Below are positions 1-7,815 of a DNA stretch of 24,922 bases, in pieces. A model generated the notes under the pieces. That model did no database searches and had not been told where the DNA came from. It saw only the letters and a program-made list of their open reading frames with translations. The DNA lies in NCBI GenBank assembly GCA_035465695.1, contig DATIVR010000062.1, forward strand, positions 1 through 24,922, written 5' to 3'. Both the position numbers and the translations under genes were made by a program. Source of the DNA: DASUBN01 sp035465695. Its GTDB lineage: Bacteria > Pseudomonadota > Gammaproteobacteria > Natronospirales > REEB76. Position 1 is the stretch's first letter, and every line of letters starts with the position of its first letter.

Positions 1-1
1 C

Positions 2-3000
2 GGGCCGCTATTCGGCACCATCAGCAACGGCCAGGCTCTGGGCGGCGCCATCTTCAACCTCAACGGCAGCGTCGACATCAGCTATTCGACGCTCGCCGGC
101 AACATCCTCGCAGGCACCGCCGGCGATGGCGGCGCGCTCTACAGCGTACAGCTCGCAAGTCCCGGCTCCCCGGCGGCGGACGCCAGCGGCAGTGCCGGCG
201 CCACCGTGAGCTCTTCCATCCTTTTCGCATCGGAGCTCAACACCACCGATTCATCCGGCAACGTGACCAGCACCGCCACCACCGATTGCCTCAGCAATGG
301 CGGTGGCTTCGCCGGCTCACCCAACGTGCTGGGCAGCACCTCCGTCTCCTGCATCCAGAGCGGTGACTCGTTCAGCATCCCGCTGCTGCTGCCGCTCGCC
401 AACAACGGCGGTCCCACCCAGACCATGGCGCTGGTGCTCCCGGCGGGCGCCGGGGCCACCAGCGGCGCGCCAGCCCTGGACCAACGCGGCTACCAGAGGA
501 ACGCCTTGGCGCCTGACATCGGCGCCTACGAGATCAGCGGCATCCAGAAGTTGCCGCCGAGCTTCTCCGGCCTGCAGCCCCTCACCCTGATCGCGGGTAA
601 CAACGCCTCGCTCGCCTGGTTCAACCTCTCGGGTAACGATGGCAGCCAGCCGGTGCTCACCCTGAGCATCCTCTCCAGCAATACCACGGTGCTTCCGGCG
701 GCCAACCTCGCACTCTCCAGCAACTGTGGCGGCAGCCTGGCGCTGGACACCTGCTCTTTGAGTCTGACGCCCACTGCCACCAAGACCGGCACTGCGAACG
801 TCACGCTCATCGCCAGCAATGGCTACGGCCAGACCGGCTACGGCAGCATCCCGGTGACCGTCATCCCGCCGATCCCCGTGGCGAAGAGCGTCTCGGTGAG
901 CGTGGCCTCCGGCCAGACCTTGAACGGCACCCTCACCGCCACCGATGCCCTGGCCGTGACCTTCTCCTATGCCATCGTCTCGCAGCCGACCCACGGCACC
1001 CTCAAGCTGTCCAGTTCCTCCAGCAGCTCCTACACCTACACGCCGGCCGCGGGTTATCTCGGCGCTGACAGCTTCACCTGGAAGGCCAACGACGGCGCCA
1101 GCGACTCCAACGTAGCTACCGTCAGCATCACGGTGACCCTGCCGCCGCCGCCGCTGGGCGCGCCCACGGTGTCGGACATGACGCTCACCACGCCCGCGAA
1201 CACCGCGCTCACGGGCACCCTGAAGGGCACCGGCGCGTCCTTGAGCTTCGCCATCGCCACCCAGCCCAGCCATGGCAGCGTGAAGCTCACCGACACCGGC
1301 ACCGGCGCCTTCACCTATACCCCTGCCAGCGGCTACAACGGCAGCGACAGCTTCACCTTCACCGCCGAAAACACCCTGCTCAAGGCCACCTCCAATCCCG
1401 CCACCGTCAACATCACCGTCGGCAGCGGCGGATCGGGCTCCAGCTCCGGCGGTTCGGGTTCCGGTTCCAACAGCGTGGCGCCGCTGGCCAGCGCCATGAC
1501 GCTCACTACCTACACCGGCACGCCCTTGAGCGGTGTACTCACCGCCAGCGACGCGGCAGGCAACACTCTGAGCTTCAGCGTCACCACGCCGGCACACGGC
1601 AGCGTGAAACTGACCAACGCGGCCACCGGCGCCTTCACCTATACCCCGGCCGCCGGCTTCAGCGGGGCCGATAGCTTCACTTTCACCGCCACCGACACCG
1701 TCACGGGTCTCAGTTCCGCCGCCGCTGGCGTGAGTCTCACCGTGCAAGCGGTGCCCGTGTCGTCCCAGGCGGTGCCGCTCGCCAGCAATGCCAGCTTCAC
1801 TACCTACGAGAACACGGCCATCTCCGCCAGCTTGAGCGCCAGCGACGCCGCCGGCAACCCGCTCGATTACGTGTTGTCCGTGGCGCCGAATCACGGCACG
1901 GTGGTCATCACCGCCGCCACCGGCGCCTTCACCTACACGCCTGCCACCGGTTATACCGGCAGCGACAGCTTCACGTTCACCGCCACCGATTCTGTCACCC
2001 GCGTCTCCTCCGCGGTGGCGACCGTAGCCCTCACCATGGACGCGCTGCCGCCGCCTTCCAGCTCCGCTCCGCCGGTCGCCAACCCCGCCACGCTGTCCAC
2101 CTATGAGCACGCGGCGGTGAGCGGCACCCTCACCGGCAGCAGTGCCACCGGTGCCGCTCTGACTTACGGCACGGTGGGCACCACCACCACCGCCCATGGC
2201 TCCGTGACCATCGCCGCCAGCGGGGCTTTCACGTACACACCCAACGCCGGCTACATCGGCAACGACAGTTTTGGCTTCCAGGTGAGCGACGGCACCAACA
2301 CCGCCAGCGCCACCGTGTCCATCAGCGTGAACGCGCTGCCGCCGCCCGCGCCGGTGGCCGGCAATGTGACGGTGTCCACCTACTTGGGCATCCCGGTGAG
2401 CGGCGCCCTCTCGGCCAGTGACGGCGCCGGCAATGCCATCACCTATCCCAGCAGCGCCGTCCTCACTCCCAACGGCAGCCTGACGTTTCCCAGCAGCGGT
2501 ACCTTCAAGTACACGCCCACCGGCGGCTTCACCGGGAGCGACAGCAGCTCGTACACGGTGACGGACAGCGTCACCGGCATCGTCTCGGCGCCCGCTACCC
2601 TCACCTTCAACGTGGCCCCGACTCCCGTGAGCGGATCCAAACCGCTGGCCAGCAGCGCCAGCGTGACCGTGTACGAGAACAAGACCCTGAACTCCAGCCT
2701 CTCCGGTGCGCCGCTTGCCAGCGGCGACAGCCTCACGTATCAGATCGTGACCGCGGCGACCCATGGCGTCGCCAGCATCACCCCCGGCACCAACCAGTTC
2801 ACATACACGCCGGCGTCCAACTACACCGGACCCGATTCCTTCACCTTCACCGTGACGGACGGCACCAGCACTTCCACGGCGGCGGGGGTGGTCATCACCG
2901 TGGCGGCCCTGCCGGTGGCACCTACTCCGCCCCAGGCCAGCGATGCCAGCTACAGCCTTTACACGGGCCAACCCCTGAGCGGCGCACTGGTAGCGGTGGA

Positions 3001-4690
3001 CGCCGCCGGCGATGCCGTGAGCTATTCTGCGGTGCAACCCAGCCATGGCACCGTGAGCGTGACCGCCTCCGGGCCCACCGCAGGTGCCTTCACCTACACG
3101 CCCAATGCCGGCTATGTGGGCAGCGACAGCTTCAGCTTCACCGTCATCGACTCCACCGCCATCGCTTCGGCACCGGCCACCGTCACGCTCACGGTGCAGG
3201 CGCTGCCCATCACCGGCGTGGCGCCGCTGGCCAACGGCGGCAACCTCGCGGTCTACGCGGGCCAGGCCGCCGGCGGCACGCTGGCCGCGGTGGATGCCGG
3301 CATGAATCCCCTGGTCTTCGCCGTCAACCCCGCACCCGCCCACGGCAAGCTCAAGCTCGACGCTTCCAGCGGCGCCTACACCTACACCTCCGACGCCGGC
3401 TTCACCGGCAAGGACAGCTTCAGCTTCACCGCCACCGATAGCGTCACCCATCTCGCATCCAATACCGCCGTGGTGAACGTCACGGTCGCCGCAGTGCCCT
3501 TGCAGGCGGTGGCGCCACTGGCCAATGACCTGAACCTCACTCTCTATGCAGGCCAGACCTACATCGGCATGCTCTCCGCCATCGACGTGAACGGCAACCC
3601 CATGAACTACGCCATCGGCACTCAGTCCAAGCACGGCGTCGCCACCGTCGACGCCAAGACCGGCGCCTTCACCTACACGCCGGTGGGCGGCTACTCCGGT
3701 CCGGACAGCTTCACCTACACCGCCACCGACACGGTGACCAAGCTCAAGTCCAGCACCGCCACCGCCTCCCTCGACGTCACGCCGGCGCCGCCCAGCGCCG
3801 TGCACCATGGTGGCCCGGGTCGCGGTGGCTATGGCTGGCTCTCACTGTCGCTACTGGCCTTCGTCACCTGGTGGCGCCGCGGCATCGCCTTGCGCCGCCT
3901 GCTGCCGGCACTCGGCGCCTGCGGACTGCTCTGGACGGTGTCGGTGGCTGCCGACACCGATCAGCCTCCGCCGGCGCCCGCTCCCCTGCCTGCCGATGCC
4001 TGGTATGTGGTAGCACAGGCCAGCATCATCAGACCTGACGCCAGCCGCGATGCCGCCACCCACGGACCCCGTGGCTGGGGCGTATTGGGCGGCAAGGAAT
4101 ACGGCGACTTCAGCTTCGAGCTGGCGGCCGGCTACCACGCCGACAACCCCAAGTCCCTGAACGGCATCGCCAACTGGAAGACCTTCGGCGTGGATGGACT
4201 GTGGTACTTCGAGCATCGCCCACGCCTGTTCGCGCCTTTCGCCGATGCCGGCGTGGGTTTCGCGGAGCAGTACTACGGCGACGACAGCACCCTGCGCAAG
4301 CCGTACCTCGCCCTGGGCATGGGCTTCGACAGCACGCCCTGGCAGTCGCTACCCCTGTTCCTGCGCACTGACCTGCAGCTGCAACATGTGTTCAGCCACT
4401 ATAACGACCTGATCTTGAGCTTCGGCGTGGGCTTCCGCTTCGGCGGCAGCACGCCGCCCGCGGCGCCGCTGATGCTTCCCGACGCCTCACCCCTGGATGA
4501 GTACCCCATGGCCTGGTGTGCCCAGGAAGGGGGACAAGCCGAGGAGACGGACAGCGGCTGGGTATGCGTCCTGCCGGGCGGCAAGACCGAATCGCGGCCT
4601 CCCGAGACCGCACCTCCTGCCGGCACGGTGGACAGCCCCAGCGCCGTCACCTATTCCCAGCCCCCCGCGGCACGCTTGCACCGGCGCTAG
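2..4690 (+). CDS. Giant repetitive surface protein fused to an outer-membrane beta-barrel (5' partial)
   Basis: The frame is open from base 2 to a TAG at 4688-4690, so the N-terminus lies outside the window; 1562 residues are visible. Residues 1-178 resemble the end of a right-handed beta-helix/choice-of-anchor-Q protein (GGAIFNLNGS near the edge, DQRGYQR then DIGAYE near 480-535). An Ig-like domain follows (about 540-875), then ten cadherin/Ig-like repeats (875-3790), a GlyGly-CTERM-like segment (3809-3880), a signal-peptide-like segment (3890-3952), and about eight amphipathic strands ending in LSFGVGFRFGG (about 3995-4447). A Pro-rich tail with two Cys ends the protein. By family knowledge this suggests a surface adhesin or scaffold; the fusion to a barrel is seen directly, its function is inferred. 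Two bases downstream starts the pseudoprotease gene, suggesting translational coupling. Alternatively, the barrel is a separate gene starting at TTG 3890. Confidence 0.85.
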   Translation, partial: GPLFGTISNGQALGGAIFNLNGSVDISYSTLAGNILAGTAGDGGALYSVQLASPGSPAADASGSAGATVSSSILFASELNTTDSSGNVTSTATTDCLSNGGGFAGSPNVLGSTSVSCIQSGDSFSIPLLLPLANNGGPTQTMALVLPAGAGATSGAPALDQRGYQRNALAPDIGAYEISGIQKLPPSFSGLQPLTLIAGNNASLAWFNLSGNDGSQPVLTLSILSSNTTVLPAANLALSSNCGGSLALDTCSLSLTPTATKTGTANVTLIASNGYGQTGYGSIPVTVIPPIPVAKSVSVSVASGQTLNGTLTATDALAVTFSYAIVSQPTHGTLKLSSSSSSSYTYTPAAGYLGADSFTWKANDGASDSNVATVSITVTLPPPPLGAPTVSDMTLTTPANTALTGTLKGTGASLSFAIATQPSHGSVKLTDTGTGAFTYTPASGYNGSDSFTFTAENTLLKATSNPATVNITVGSGGSGSSSGGSGSGSNSVAPLASAMTLTTYTGTPLSGVLTASDAAGNTLSFSVTTPAHGSVKLTNAATGAFTYTPAAGFSGADSFTFTATDTVTGLSSAAAGVSLTVQAVPVSSQAVPLASNASFTTYENTAISASLSASDAAGNPLDYVLSVAPNHGTVVITAATGAFTYTPATGYTGSDSFTFTATDSVTRVSSAVATVALTMDALPPPSSSAPPVANPATLSTYEHAAVSGTLTGSSATGAALTYGTVGTTTTAHGSVTIAASGAFTYTPNAGYIGNDSFGFQVSDGTNTASATVSISVNALPPPAPVAGNVTVSTYLGIPVSGALSASDGAGNAITYPSSAVLTPNGSLTFPSSGTFKYTPTGGFTGSDSSSYTVTDSVTGIVSAPATLTFNVAPTPVSGSKPLASSASVTVYENKTLNSSLSGAPLASGDSLTYQIVTAATHGVASITPGTNQFTYTPASNYTGPDSFTFTVTDGTSTSTAAGVVITVAALPVAPTPPQASDASYSLYTGQPLSGALVAVDAAGDAVSYSAVQPSHGTVSVTASGPTAGAFTYTPNAGYVGSDSFSFTVIDSTAIASAPATVTLTVQALPITGVAPLANGGNLAVYAGQAAGGTLAAVDAGMNPLVFAVNPAPAHGKLKLDASSGAYTYTSDAGFTGKDSFSFTATDSVTHLASNTAVVNVTVAAVPLQAVAPLANDLNLTLYAGQTYIGMLSAIDVNGNPMNYAIGTQSKHGVATVDAKTGAFTYTPVGGYSGPDSFTYTATDTVTKLKSSTATASLDVTPAPPSAVHHGGPGRGGYGWLSLSLLAFVTWWRRGIALRRLLPALGACGLLWTVSVAADTDQPPPAPAPLPADAWYVVAQASIIRPDASRDAATHGPRGWGVLGGKEYGDFSFELAAGYHADNPKSLNGIANWKTFGVDGLWYFEHRPRLFAPFADAGVGFAEQYYGDDSTLRKPYLALGMGFDSTPWQSLPLFLRTDLQLQHVFSHYNDLILSFGVGFRFGGSTPPAAPLMLPDASPLDEYPMAWCAQEGGQAEETDSGWVCVLPGGKTESRPPETAPPAGTVDSPSAVTYSQPPAARLHRR
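875..3790 (+). repeat. Ten tandem cadherin/Ig-like domain repeats (about 290 bp each)
   Basis: Ten consecutive protein repeats of about 90-105 residues share a core of PLAS/PVA start, Y-x-G or Y-E-N near residue 10, HG(S/T) in the middle, (F/Y)TYTP, G(Y/F)xGxDSF(T/S)F, then a final T-V-x-(V/I)-x-V strand and a Pro-rich hinge. This is the pattern of the cadherin-like/Big_9 domains of bacterial adhesins. The copies are diverged in DNA, so this is an old expansion, not a recent array. A Gly/Ser linker near 1425-1475 separates repeats 2 and 3 and has no counterpart between the others. Confidence 0.85.
3809..3880 (+). other. GlyGly-CTERM-like sorting segment located internally
   Basis: After the last repeat comes a Gly-rich stretch, then GGYGWLSLSLLAFVTWWRR: glycines, a hydrophobic helix of about 13 residues, and basic residues. 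This is the layout of GlyGly-CTERM signals, normally found at the extreme C-terminus and cleaved by rhombosortase. Here no stop follows and about 270 more residues are encoded. It could simply be a transmembrane helix in a fusion protein. Confidence 0.6.
3890..4690 (+). other. OmpA-like eight-strand barrel module with its own signal-peptide-like start
   Basis: From TTG 3890 the frame reads as an ordinary Sec signal: RR, a hydrophobic stretch LLPALGACGLLWTVSV, then a V-A-A cleavage-type site before Asp. A Pro-rich linker leads into eight alternating strands with aromatic girdles (for example WYVVAQASI, FSFELAAGYHA, YLALGMGFD) ending in a phenylalanine-rich final strand near 4447. A tail of about 80 residues contains two Cys (near 4517 and 4567) and no OmpA peptidoglycan-binding domain. 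The module is recorded separately because it may be its own translation unit initiated at TTG; no stop codon separates it from the repeats upstream. Confidence 0.55.
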
Positions 4691-4692
4691 TC

Positions 4693-5364
4693 ATGGAACA
4701 GATCTTCCAGCGCCTGGCGCCCTCCTGCGCCATGCTGCTCACCCGGAATCCCGCCACCGGTGCCGTGGACTTCCTGGGCAGCGCCTTCGCGGTGCGCCAG
4801 GAGGGCTACCTCTTCACCACCGCCGAACTGGTGAAGGACCGGAACGAACTCCTGGTGTCGCCCGCCGAGGATCCGGCCGGCTTCCAGCCCGCCTCCCGCG
4901 ACAAGCTGAACTGCTTTCCCGCCGCGGTCGTGAAGCTGGACCTGCCCAACAACCTGGCGCTGCTCAAGCTCATCGATCCGGCGCAGCTGCGGCTGCCGCC
5001 GGACCTGCTGGGGGACAGCCTCTCTCTCCTGCCCGGTACCCCGCTCATGCACCTCGGTTTCGCGTTCGGCCGCCACGGTTCCCTCCCGCTGATCGCGCGC
5101 AGCGGGATCCTCTGCGCCAAGGTGCAAGGCCCCGCGGGCAGCCGGCAGTTGCTGGTGGAAGGGAGCGCCTATTCGGGCGCCGCGGGCGGGCCGCTCATCG
5201 ATGCACGCCGCGGCCGCATCGTGGGGGTGATGCTCAGTCCCTTGGCGTTGCTGCCCCAGGAGGCGAAGACCGCTGCGGGCAAGTTCGCCCTGCCGTTGCA
5301 GACCGACCTCAGCATCGCCGCGCCCATCGAAGCGGCGGTCGCGCTGCTGCAGACGGCGAGCTAA
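4693..5364 (+). CDS. Trypsin/HtrA-fold protein lacking all three catalytic residues (pseudoprotease)
   Basis: The 223-residue product has the landmarks of chymotrypsin-fold peptidases: LGSAFAV and GYLFTTAELV (residues 28-47, where active enzymes read T-x-A-H), LPNNLALLKL (84-93, where active enzymes have D-L/I-A), and GAAGGPLID (162-170, where active enzymes have GNSGGPL). His is replaced by Glu45, Asp by Asn87 and Ser by Ala164, so hydrolysis is unlikely; a binding or scaffolding role is inferred. There is no signal peptide or membrane segment, so it is probably cytoplasmic. The ATG lies two bases after the upstream stop (TAG TC ATG) with no good Shine-Dalgarno, which favours coupling. The frame is open further upstream (to 4516), but that would overlap the preceding gene and adds nothing family-like. 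It ends 7 bases from the convergent spike operon. Confidence 0.85.
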   Translation: MEQIFQRLAPSCAMLLTRNPATGAVDFLGSAFAVRQEGYLFTTAELVKDRNELLVSPAEDPAGFQPASRDKLNCFPAAVVKLDLPNNLALLKLIDPAQLRLPPDLLGDSLSLLPGTPLMHLGFAFGRHGSLPLIARSGILCAKVQGPAGSRQLLVEGSAYSGAAGGPLIDARRGRIVGVMLSPLALLPQEAKTAAGKFALPLQTDLSIAAPIEAAVALLQTAS

Positions 5365-5371
5365 GACCGCC

Positions 5372-6721
5372 TCAGCAGAACAGGTTCAGTACGGCCGCCG
5401 TGATCTGGGAGGTCTTCACGTCGATCTGAGTGGTGTCTTCGATCTCAACCTTGCCCAGGTTCATCTCGACATTTTCCCCGGTGGTGATGCTCAGCCCGAG
5501 TCCACCCTTGAGCTCCATGGCCACCGCCATCACTATCTCAAGCTTGGCACCCAGGTAGATCTCCGTGGCCGCGCCGCCGACGATCTCGAGCTTGGCAGCC
5601 AGGTTGATCTCGTCGCAACCCGCCAGCATCATCTCGTTCTTGCCGCCCATGAAATATTCGTCCGAGGTGCCCCAATGGGTCTCGGTGGCGTTGCCGTAGG
5701 AGTTCGAGGTGGCGTTGCCGTGGACCGTCTCGGTGGAATCGCCGGTCACGGTGCTGGTGCTGTTGCCGTTGACGGTCTCGGTGCTGTCGCCGGTCACGGT
5801 GCTCCAGCTCGCGCCGTTGACCACCTCCTCGCTCGGCCCTTCCTGCACCGATTTCGCGGAACCGTAGTGGTAGTCGTAGGTGGGCCCGAAGGCCTTGGAC
5901 ACCAGCAGGCTGGAGGCGCTCCAGCTGGTTCCCAGGTTAGAGGAGGTCCAACTGTCACTGGTGCGGCTCTTGTAGGGTGAGTTCGGATCGTCGGCGTGGA
6001 ACCAGGTGCTGCTGGGGGTCCACTCGATCAGAGCTTCCTCATAGCCGTTCCCATAGCTGAAGGTGCAGTGCTTGCCCTGCATCACGTCCGTGAGGTTGTT
6101 GCCGCTATTGCCGTAGGCGTCGATATAGGTGGTCGGGCCACCGCTCCATTCATAGGAGGCCCCGTAGGTGTAGGTGTAGTCGTTGCCCCAGCTCTTTGAC
6201 ACGTTGCCGCCCAGCCACTCGTACTCCGCCACGGCCGTCGGCGATGGGTTCGGCGCGCTGGAGAAGCACCCAGGAGTGGACATGGCCCCGGCCGGGATGG
6301 TGAACACCTCGTTGTTGTACACGCAGGCTTGGCCCGCCCAGGCGTGATTCTCTTCGTAGCCGTTGCCGAAACTGAAGTTCTTGCCGTTGCCGCCCCAGGC
6401 CACGACGTTGCCGTCGTTGAACAGGTAGATGTCGCCGTACTGGCGCACCACGTGGTATGCGCCGCTGTTCTCGTCCAGGGGAGTCGGAGAGTTGCGGCCT
6501 TCGTTACCCAACGCGGTGTTCACCGGGAACTGGGATGAGACCCCGTCCCGATTCAGCTGGATGAACGGCGAACTCGACTGGATGGCCGCCAGGCCCTGGT
6601 TGTTGGCGCCGGGCACGTCGCCGCCGGGGGTCGGATTGTAGGGATTGGTGGCAGCCTTGATGAGCGAGCCACGGGCGGAGATCTCCGCCCACATCGCGTT
6701 GAGGATACGGTTGATGGCCAT
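5372..6721 (-). CDS. T6SS octad-repeat beta-helix needle-like protein
   Basis: 449 residues, no signal peptide. Residues 273-424 form 19 uninterrupted octads, each with Gly or Ala at position 7 (for example STETVNGN, ATETHWGT, ATEIYLGA). Additional octad-like blocks occur at 173-196 and 218-225. An octapeptide repeat with Gly at a fixed position is the signature of the triple-stranded beta-helix needle of phage T4 gp5 and of long VgrG C-termini. Residues 1-170 are not repetitive and I do not recognise them; they may attach it to VgrG or DUF3540. It is the last gene of the spike block, 14 bases after the PAAR-like gene, with AGGAG six bases before the ATG. Inference: a trimeric needle supplied in trans. 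An effector or fibre role is an alternative. The final residue is Cys. Confidence 0.75.
   Translation of the reverse strand: MAINRILNAMWAEISARGSLIKAATNPYNPTPGGDVPGANNQGLAAIQSSSPFIQLNRDGVSSQFPVNTALGNEGRNSPTPLDENSGAYHVVRQYGDIYLFNDGNVVAWGGNGKNFSFGNGYEENHAWAGQACVYNNEVFTIPAGAMSTPGCFSSAPNPSPTAVAEYEWLGGNVSKSWGNDYTYTYGASYEWSGGPTTYIDAYGNSGNNLTDVMQGKHCTFSYGNGYEEALIEWTPSSTWFHADDPNSPYKSRTSDSWTSSNLGTSWSASSLLVSKAFGPTYDYHYGSAKSVQEGPSEEVVNGASWSTVTGDSTETVNGNSTSTVTGDSTETVHGNATSNSYGNATETHWGTSDEYFMGGKNEMMLAGCDEINLAAKLEIVGGAATEIYLGAKLEIVMAVAMELKGGLGLSITTGENVEMNLGKVEIEDTTQIDVKTSQITAAVLNLFC
5450..5905 (-). repeat. Nineteen tandem octapeptide-encoding units
   Basis: This stretch encodes residues 273-424 of the needle-like protein in perfect eight-residue phase. 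Position 7 is Gly in 16 units and Ala in 3. The first half is Ser/Thr/Asn-rich (STSTVTGD type); the second half becomes more hydrophobic and acidic (KLEIVGGA, AMELKGGL type), which suggests a change in core packing along the helix. The two copies of STETV(N/H)G are nearly identical, suggesting local duplication. Confidence 0.85.
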
Positions 6722-6735
6722 GGTGTGCTCCTACG

Positions 6736-7140
6736 TCAAGGCATCAGGCAAAGGGTGGTGAATTGGCTCGGCACGATCGAGAAGCCGGGGGCATTCAAGG
6801 CGAAACCGTTGTGCCCGGTGAAACTGGTCAGCCGGGAGGTGGGCATGCCATCGGTCAGCAGCGTGAAGCTGCCTAACAGCGTGTGGTGCGGCCCCATGAA
6901 CAGCCCCGAGAGGATGCCGAGCTCGATGCCCGGCTGATCGCCGAAGCTGATGGTCCCCATGGTGGCCATGGTGTGGGTCGGCATGCACTCGTTGAGCACG
7001 TTGAGCGCGCCGGTGAAGGGCATGGCCAGGAGTCCGGTGGCGAAGTTCGGGTAGGGGATCGGCACCGGCACCAGGATCGGCGTGAAGCACACGTCCGGGA
7101 ACCCGAAGTAGAGTCCGCCCATCTGGGTGTTTACGAACAT
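6736..7140 (-). CDS. DUF4150 PAAR-like spike-tip protein
   Basis: 134 residues opening with MFVNTQMGG, then FPDVCFTP and VPIPYPN, the hallmark DxC-x-TP...PxPYPN block of DUF4150 proteins, a PAAR-like family. PAAR proteins cap the VgrG spike and sharpen it; several family members carry C-terminal toxins, but this one stops at the core domain, so it is a bare tip. Cys residues at about 18, 52 and 131 and His 56 could bind metal, as in PAAR, but this is not proven. A strong AGGAGG lies five bases before the ATG, and the preceding DUF3540 stop is 10 bases away. The next gene is the octad needle, its probable partner. Confidence 0.88.
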   Translation of the reverse strand: MFVNTQMGGLYFGFPDVCFTPILVPVPIPYPNFATGLLAMPFTGALNVLNECMPTHTMATMGTISFGDQPGIELGILSGLFMGPHHTLLGSFTLLTDGMPTSRLTSFTGHNGFALNAPGFSIVPSQFTTLCLMP

Positions 7141-7145
7141 GGATG

Positions 7146-7151
7146 CCTCCT
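7146..7151 (-). promoter_or_regulatory. Shine-Dalgarno of the DUF4150 gene
   Basis: AGGAGG on the minus strand, five bases from the ATG at 7140 and touching the stop codon of the DUF3540 gene, so terminating ribosomes may re-initiate here. Confidence 0.7.
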
Positions 7152-7798
7152 CAGCCCAAGTGGATGCGCTCGCCGTCGAGGCGCACCTCGCTCTCGGCGG
7201 ACATCACCGCGTGCTTGCCGCGCATGTTGAGCACGGTCTTCACCGCATAGTTCAGTTGCCCGGCCTGCAGGTGCTCCAGGTCCTCGATCTGCCGGTGCGA
7301 GGAACCCGCCTTGAGCCGCACGCGTTCCGCCGCGGTGTCCAGCATGCCGGCGACGGTCTTCACCTGGTCCGCCACGGCGTCCACCAGTCCCGCCGCCAGT
7401 TGCAGCACACCCACGGTGAAGCCCGCCCGCGCCGCCTGTACCGAGACTTCCGGCGCCACCGCGTTGAGCTGCTTGCCGGCCGCCAAGGTCAGCTCCTCCT
7501 GCACCGCGAGCTTGAGCCCACCCTGCGCCACCTTCACGGTACTGTCCGCCGGCAACGGCAACACCGCCGGGCTGTCGCCGCGCACCAGCACCGCCAGCAC
7601 CCACAGGCTTCCACCCGCCTCGGCCAGCAGCACCGTGTCGCCGGCGGCCGGCTGCAACAGGCACGAGGCTGCGCGCCGTGCAGTGAAGCTGCCGCTGGCG
7701 CCGCTCAGACGGCAGATGTCTTCCCCGGCGTCCACCACCCGGGCCTGGATCAGGCCGGTCGCGGCCGGCGCGTAGTTGCTTTGGGTCTGCGTGTGCAT
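7151..7798 (-). CDS. DUF3540 family T6SS-associated protein
   Basis: 215 residues without signal peptide or membrane segment. The order of features fits DUF3540: a small beta-rich N-terminal domain (residues 15-85, with CLLQPAAGDTVLL, an OB-like strand pattern), a run of short beta turns (86-125), then a helical segment (130-165) and a C-terminal RLKAGSSHRQIEDLEHLQAG block. DUF3540 genes commonly sit between DUF2169/pentapeptide genes and DUF4150 genes in T6SS spike clusters, exactly as here. Its biochemical role is not established; an adaptor or spike-base role is inferred from position. The ATG is 17 bases after the pentapeptide gene and has GGAG upstream. Confidence 0.82.
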   Translation of the reverse strand: MHTQTQSNYAPAATGLIQARVVDAGEDICRLSGASGSFTARRAASCLLQPAAGDTVLLAEAGGSLWVLAVLVRGDSPAVLPLPADSTVKVAQGGLKLAVQEELTLAAGKQLNAVAPEVSVQAARAGFTVGVLQLAAGLVDAVADQVKTVAGMLDTAAERVRLKAGSSHRQIEDLEHLQAGQLNYAVKTVLNMRGKHAVMSAESEVRLDGERIHLG

Positions 7799-7815
7799 GG
7801 CTAGGTACTCCAGGG

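Noticed and set aside
317..3808. Very long antisense open frame (1163 codons) opposite the repeat region
   Set aside because: It mirrors the tandem repeats and high-GC codon use of the sense gene; its product is low-complexity Gly/Arg/His-rich with no domain. The sense frame shows clear repeat conservation.
4693..5364. Active serine protease effector of the T6SS
   Set aside because: All three catalytic positions are replaced, and there is no link to the spike genes other than position.
5344..5378. Possible terminator hairpin between the convergent genes (CTGCTG/CAGCAG with inner GGCG/CGCC)
   Set aside because: The two stem parts are separated by an asymmetric bulge and there is no T-tract on either strand, so I cannot support a terminator.
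4497..5429. Second plus-strand open frame across the pseudoprotease
   Set aside because: Arg/Pro/Gly-rich product in the wrong frame; the chymotrypsin-fold motifs are in the other frame.
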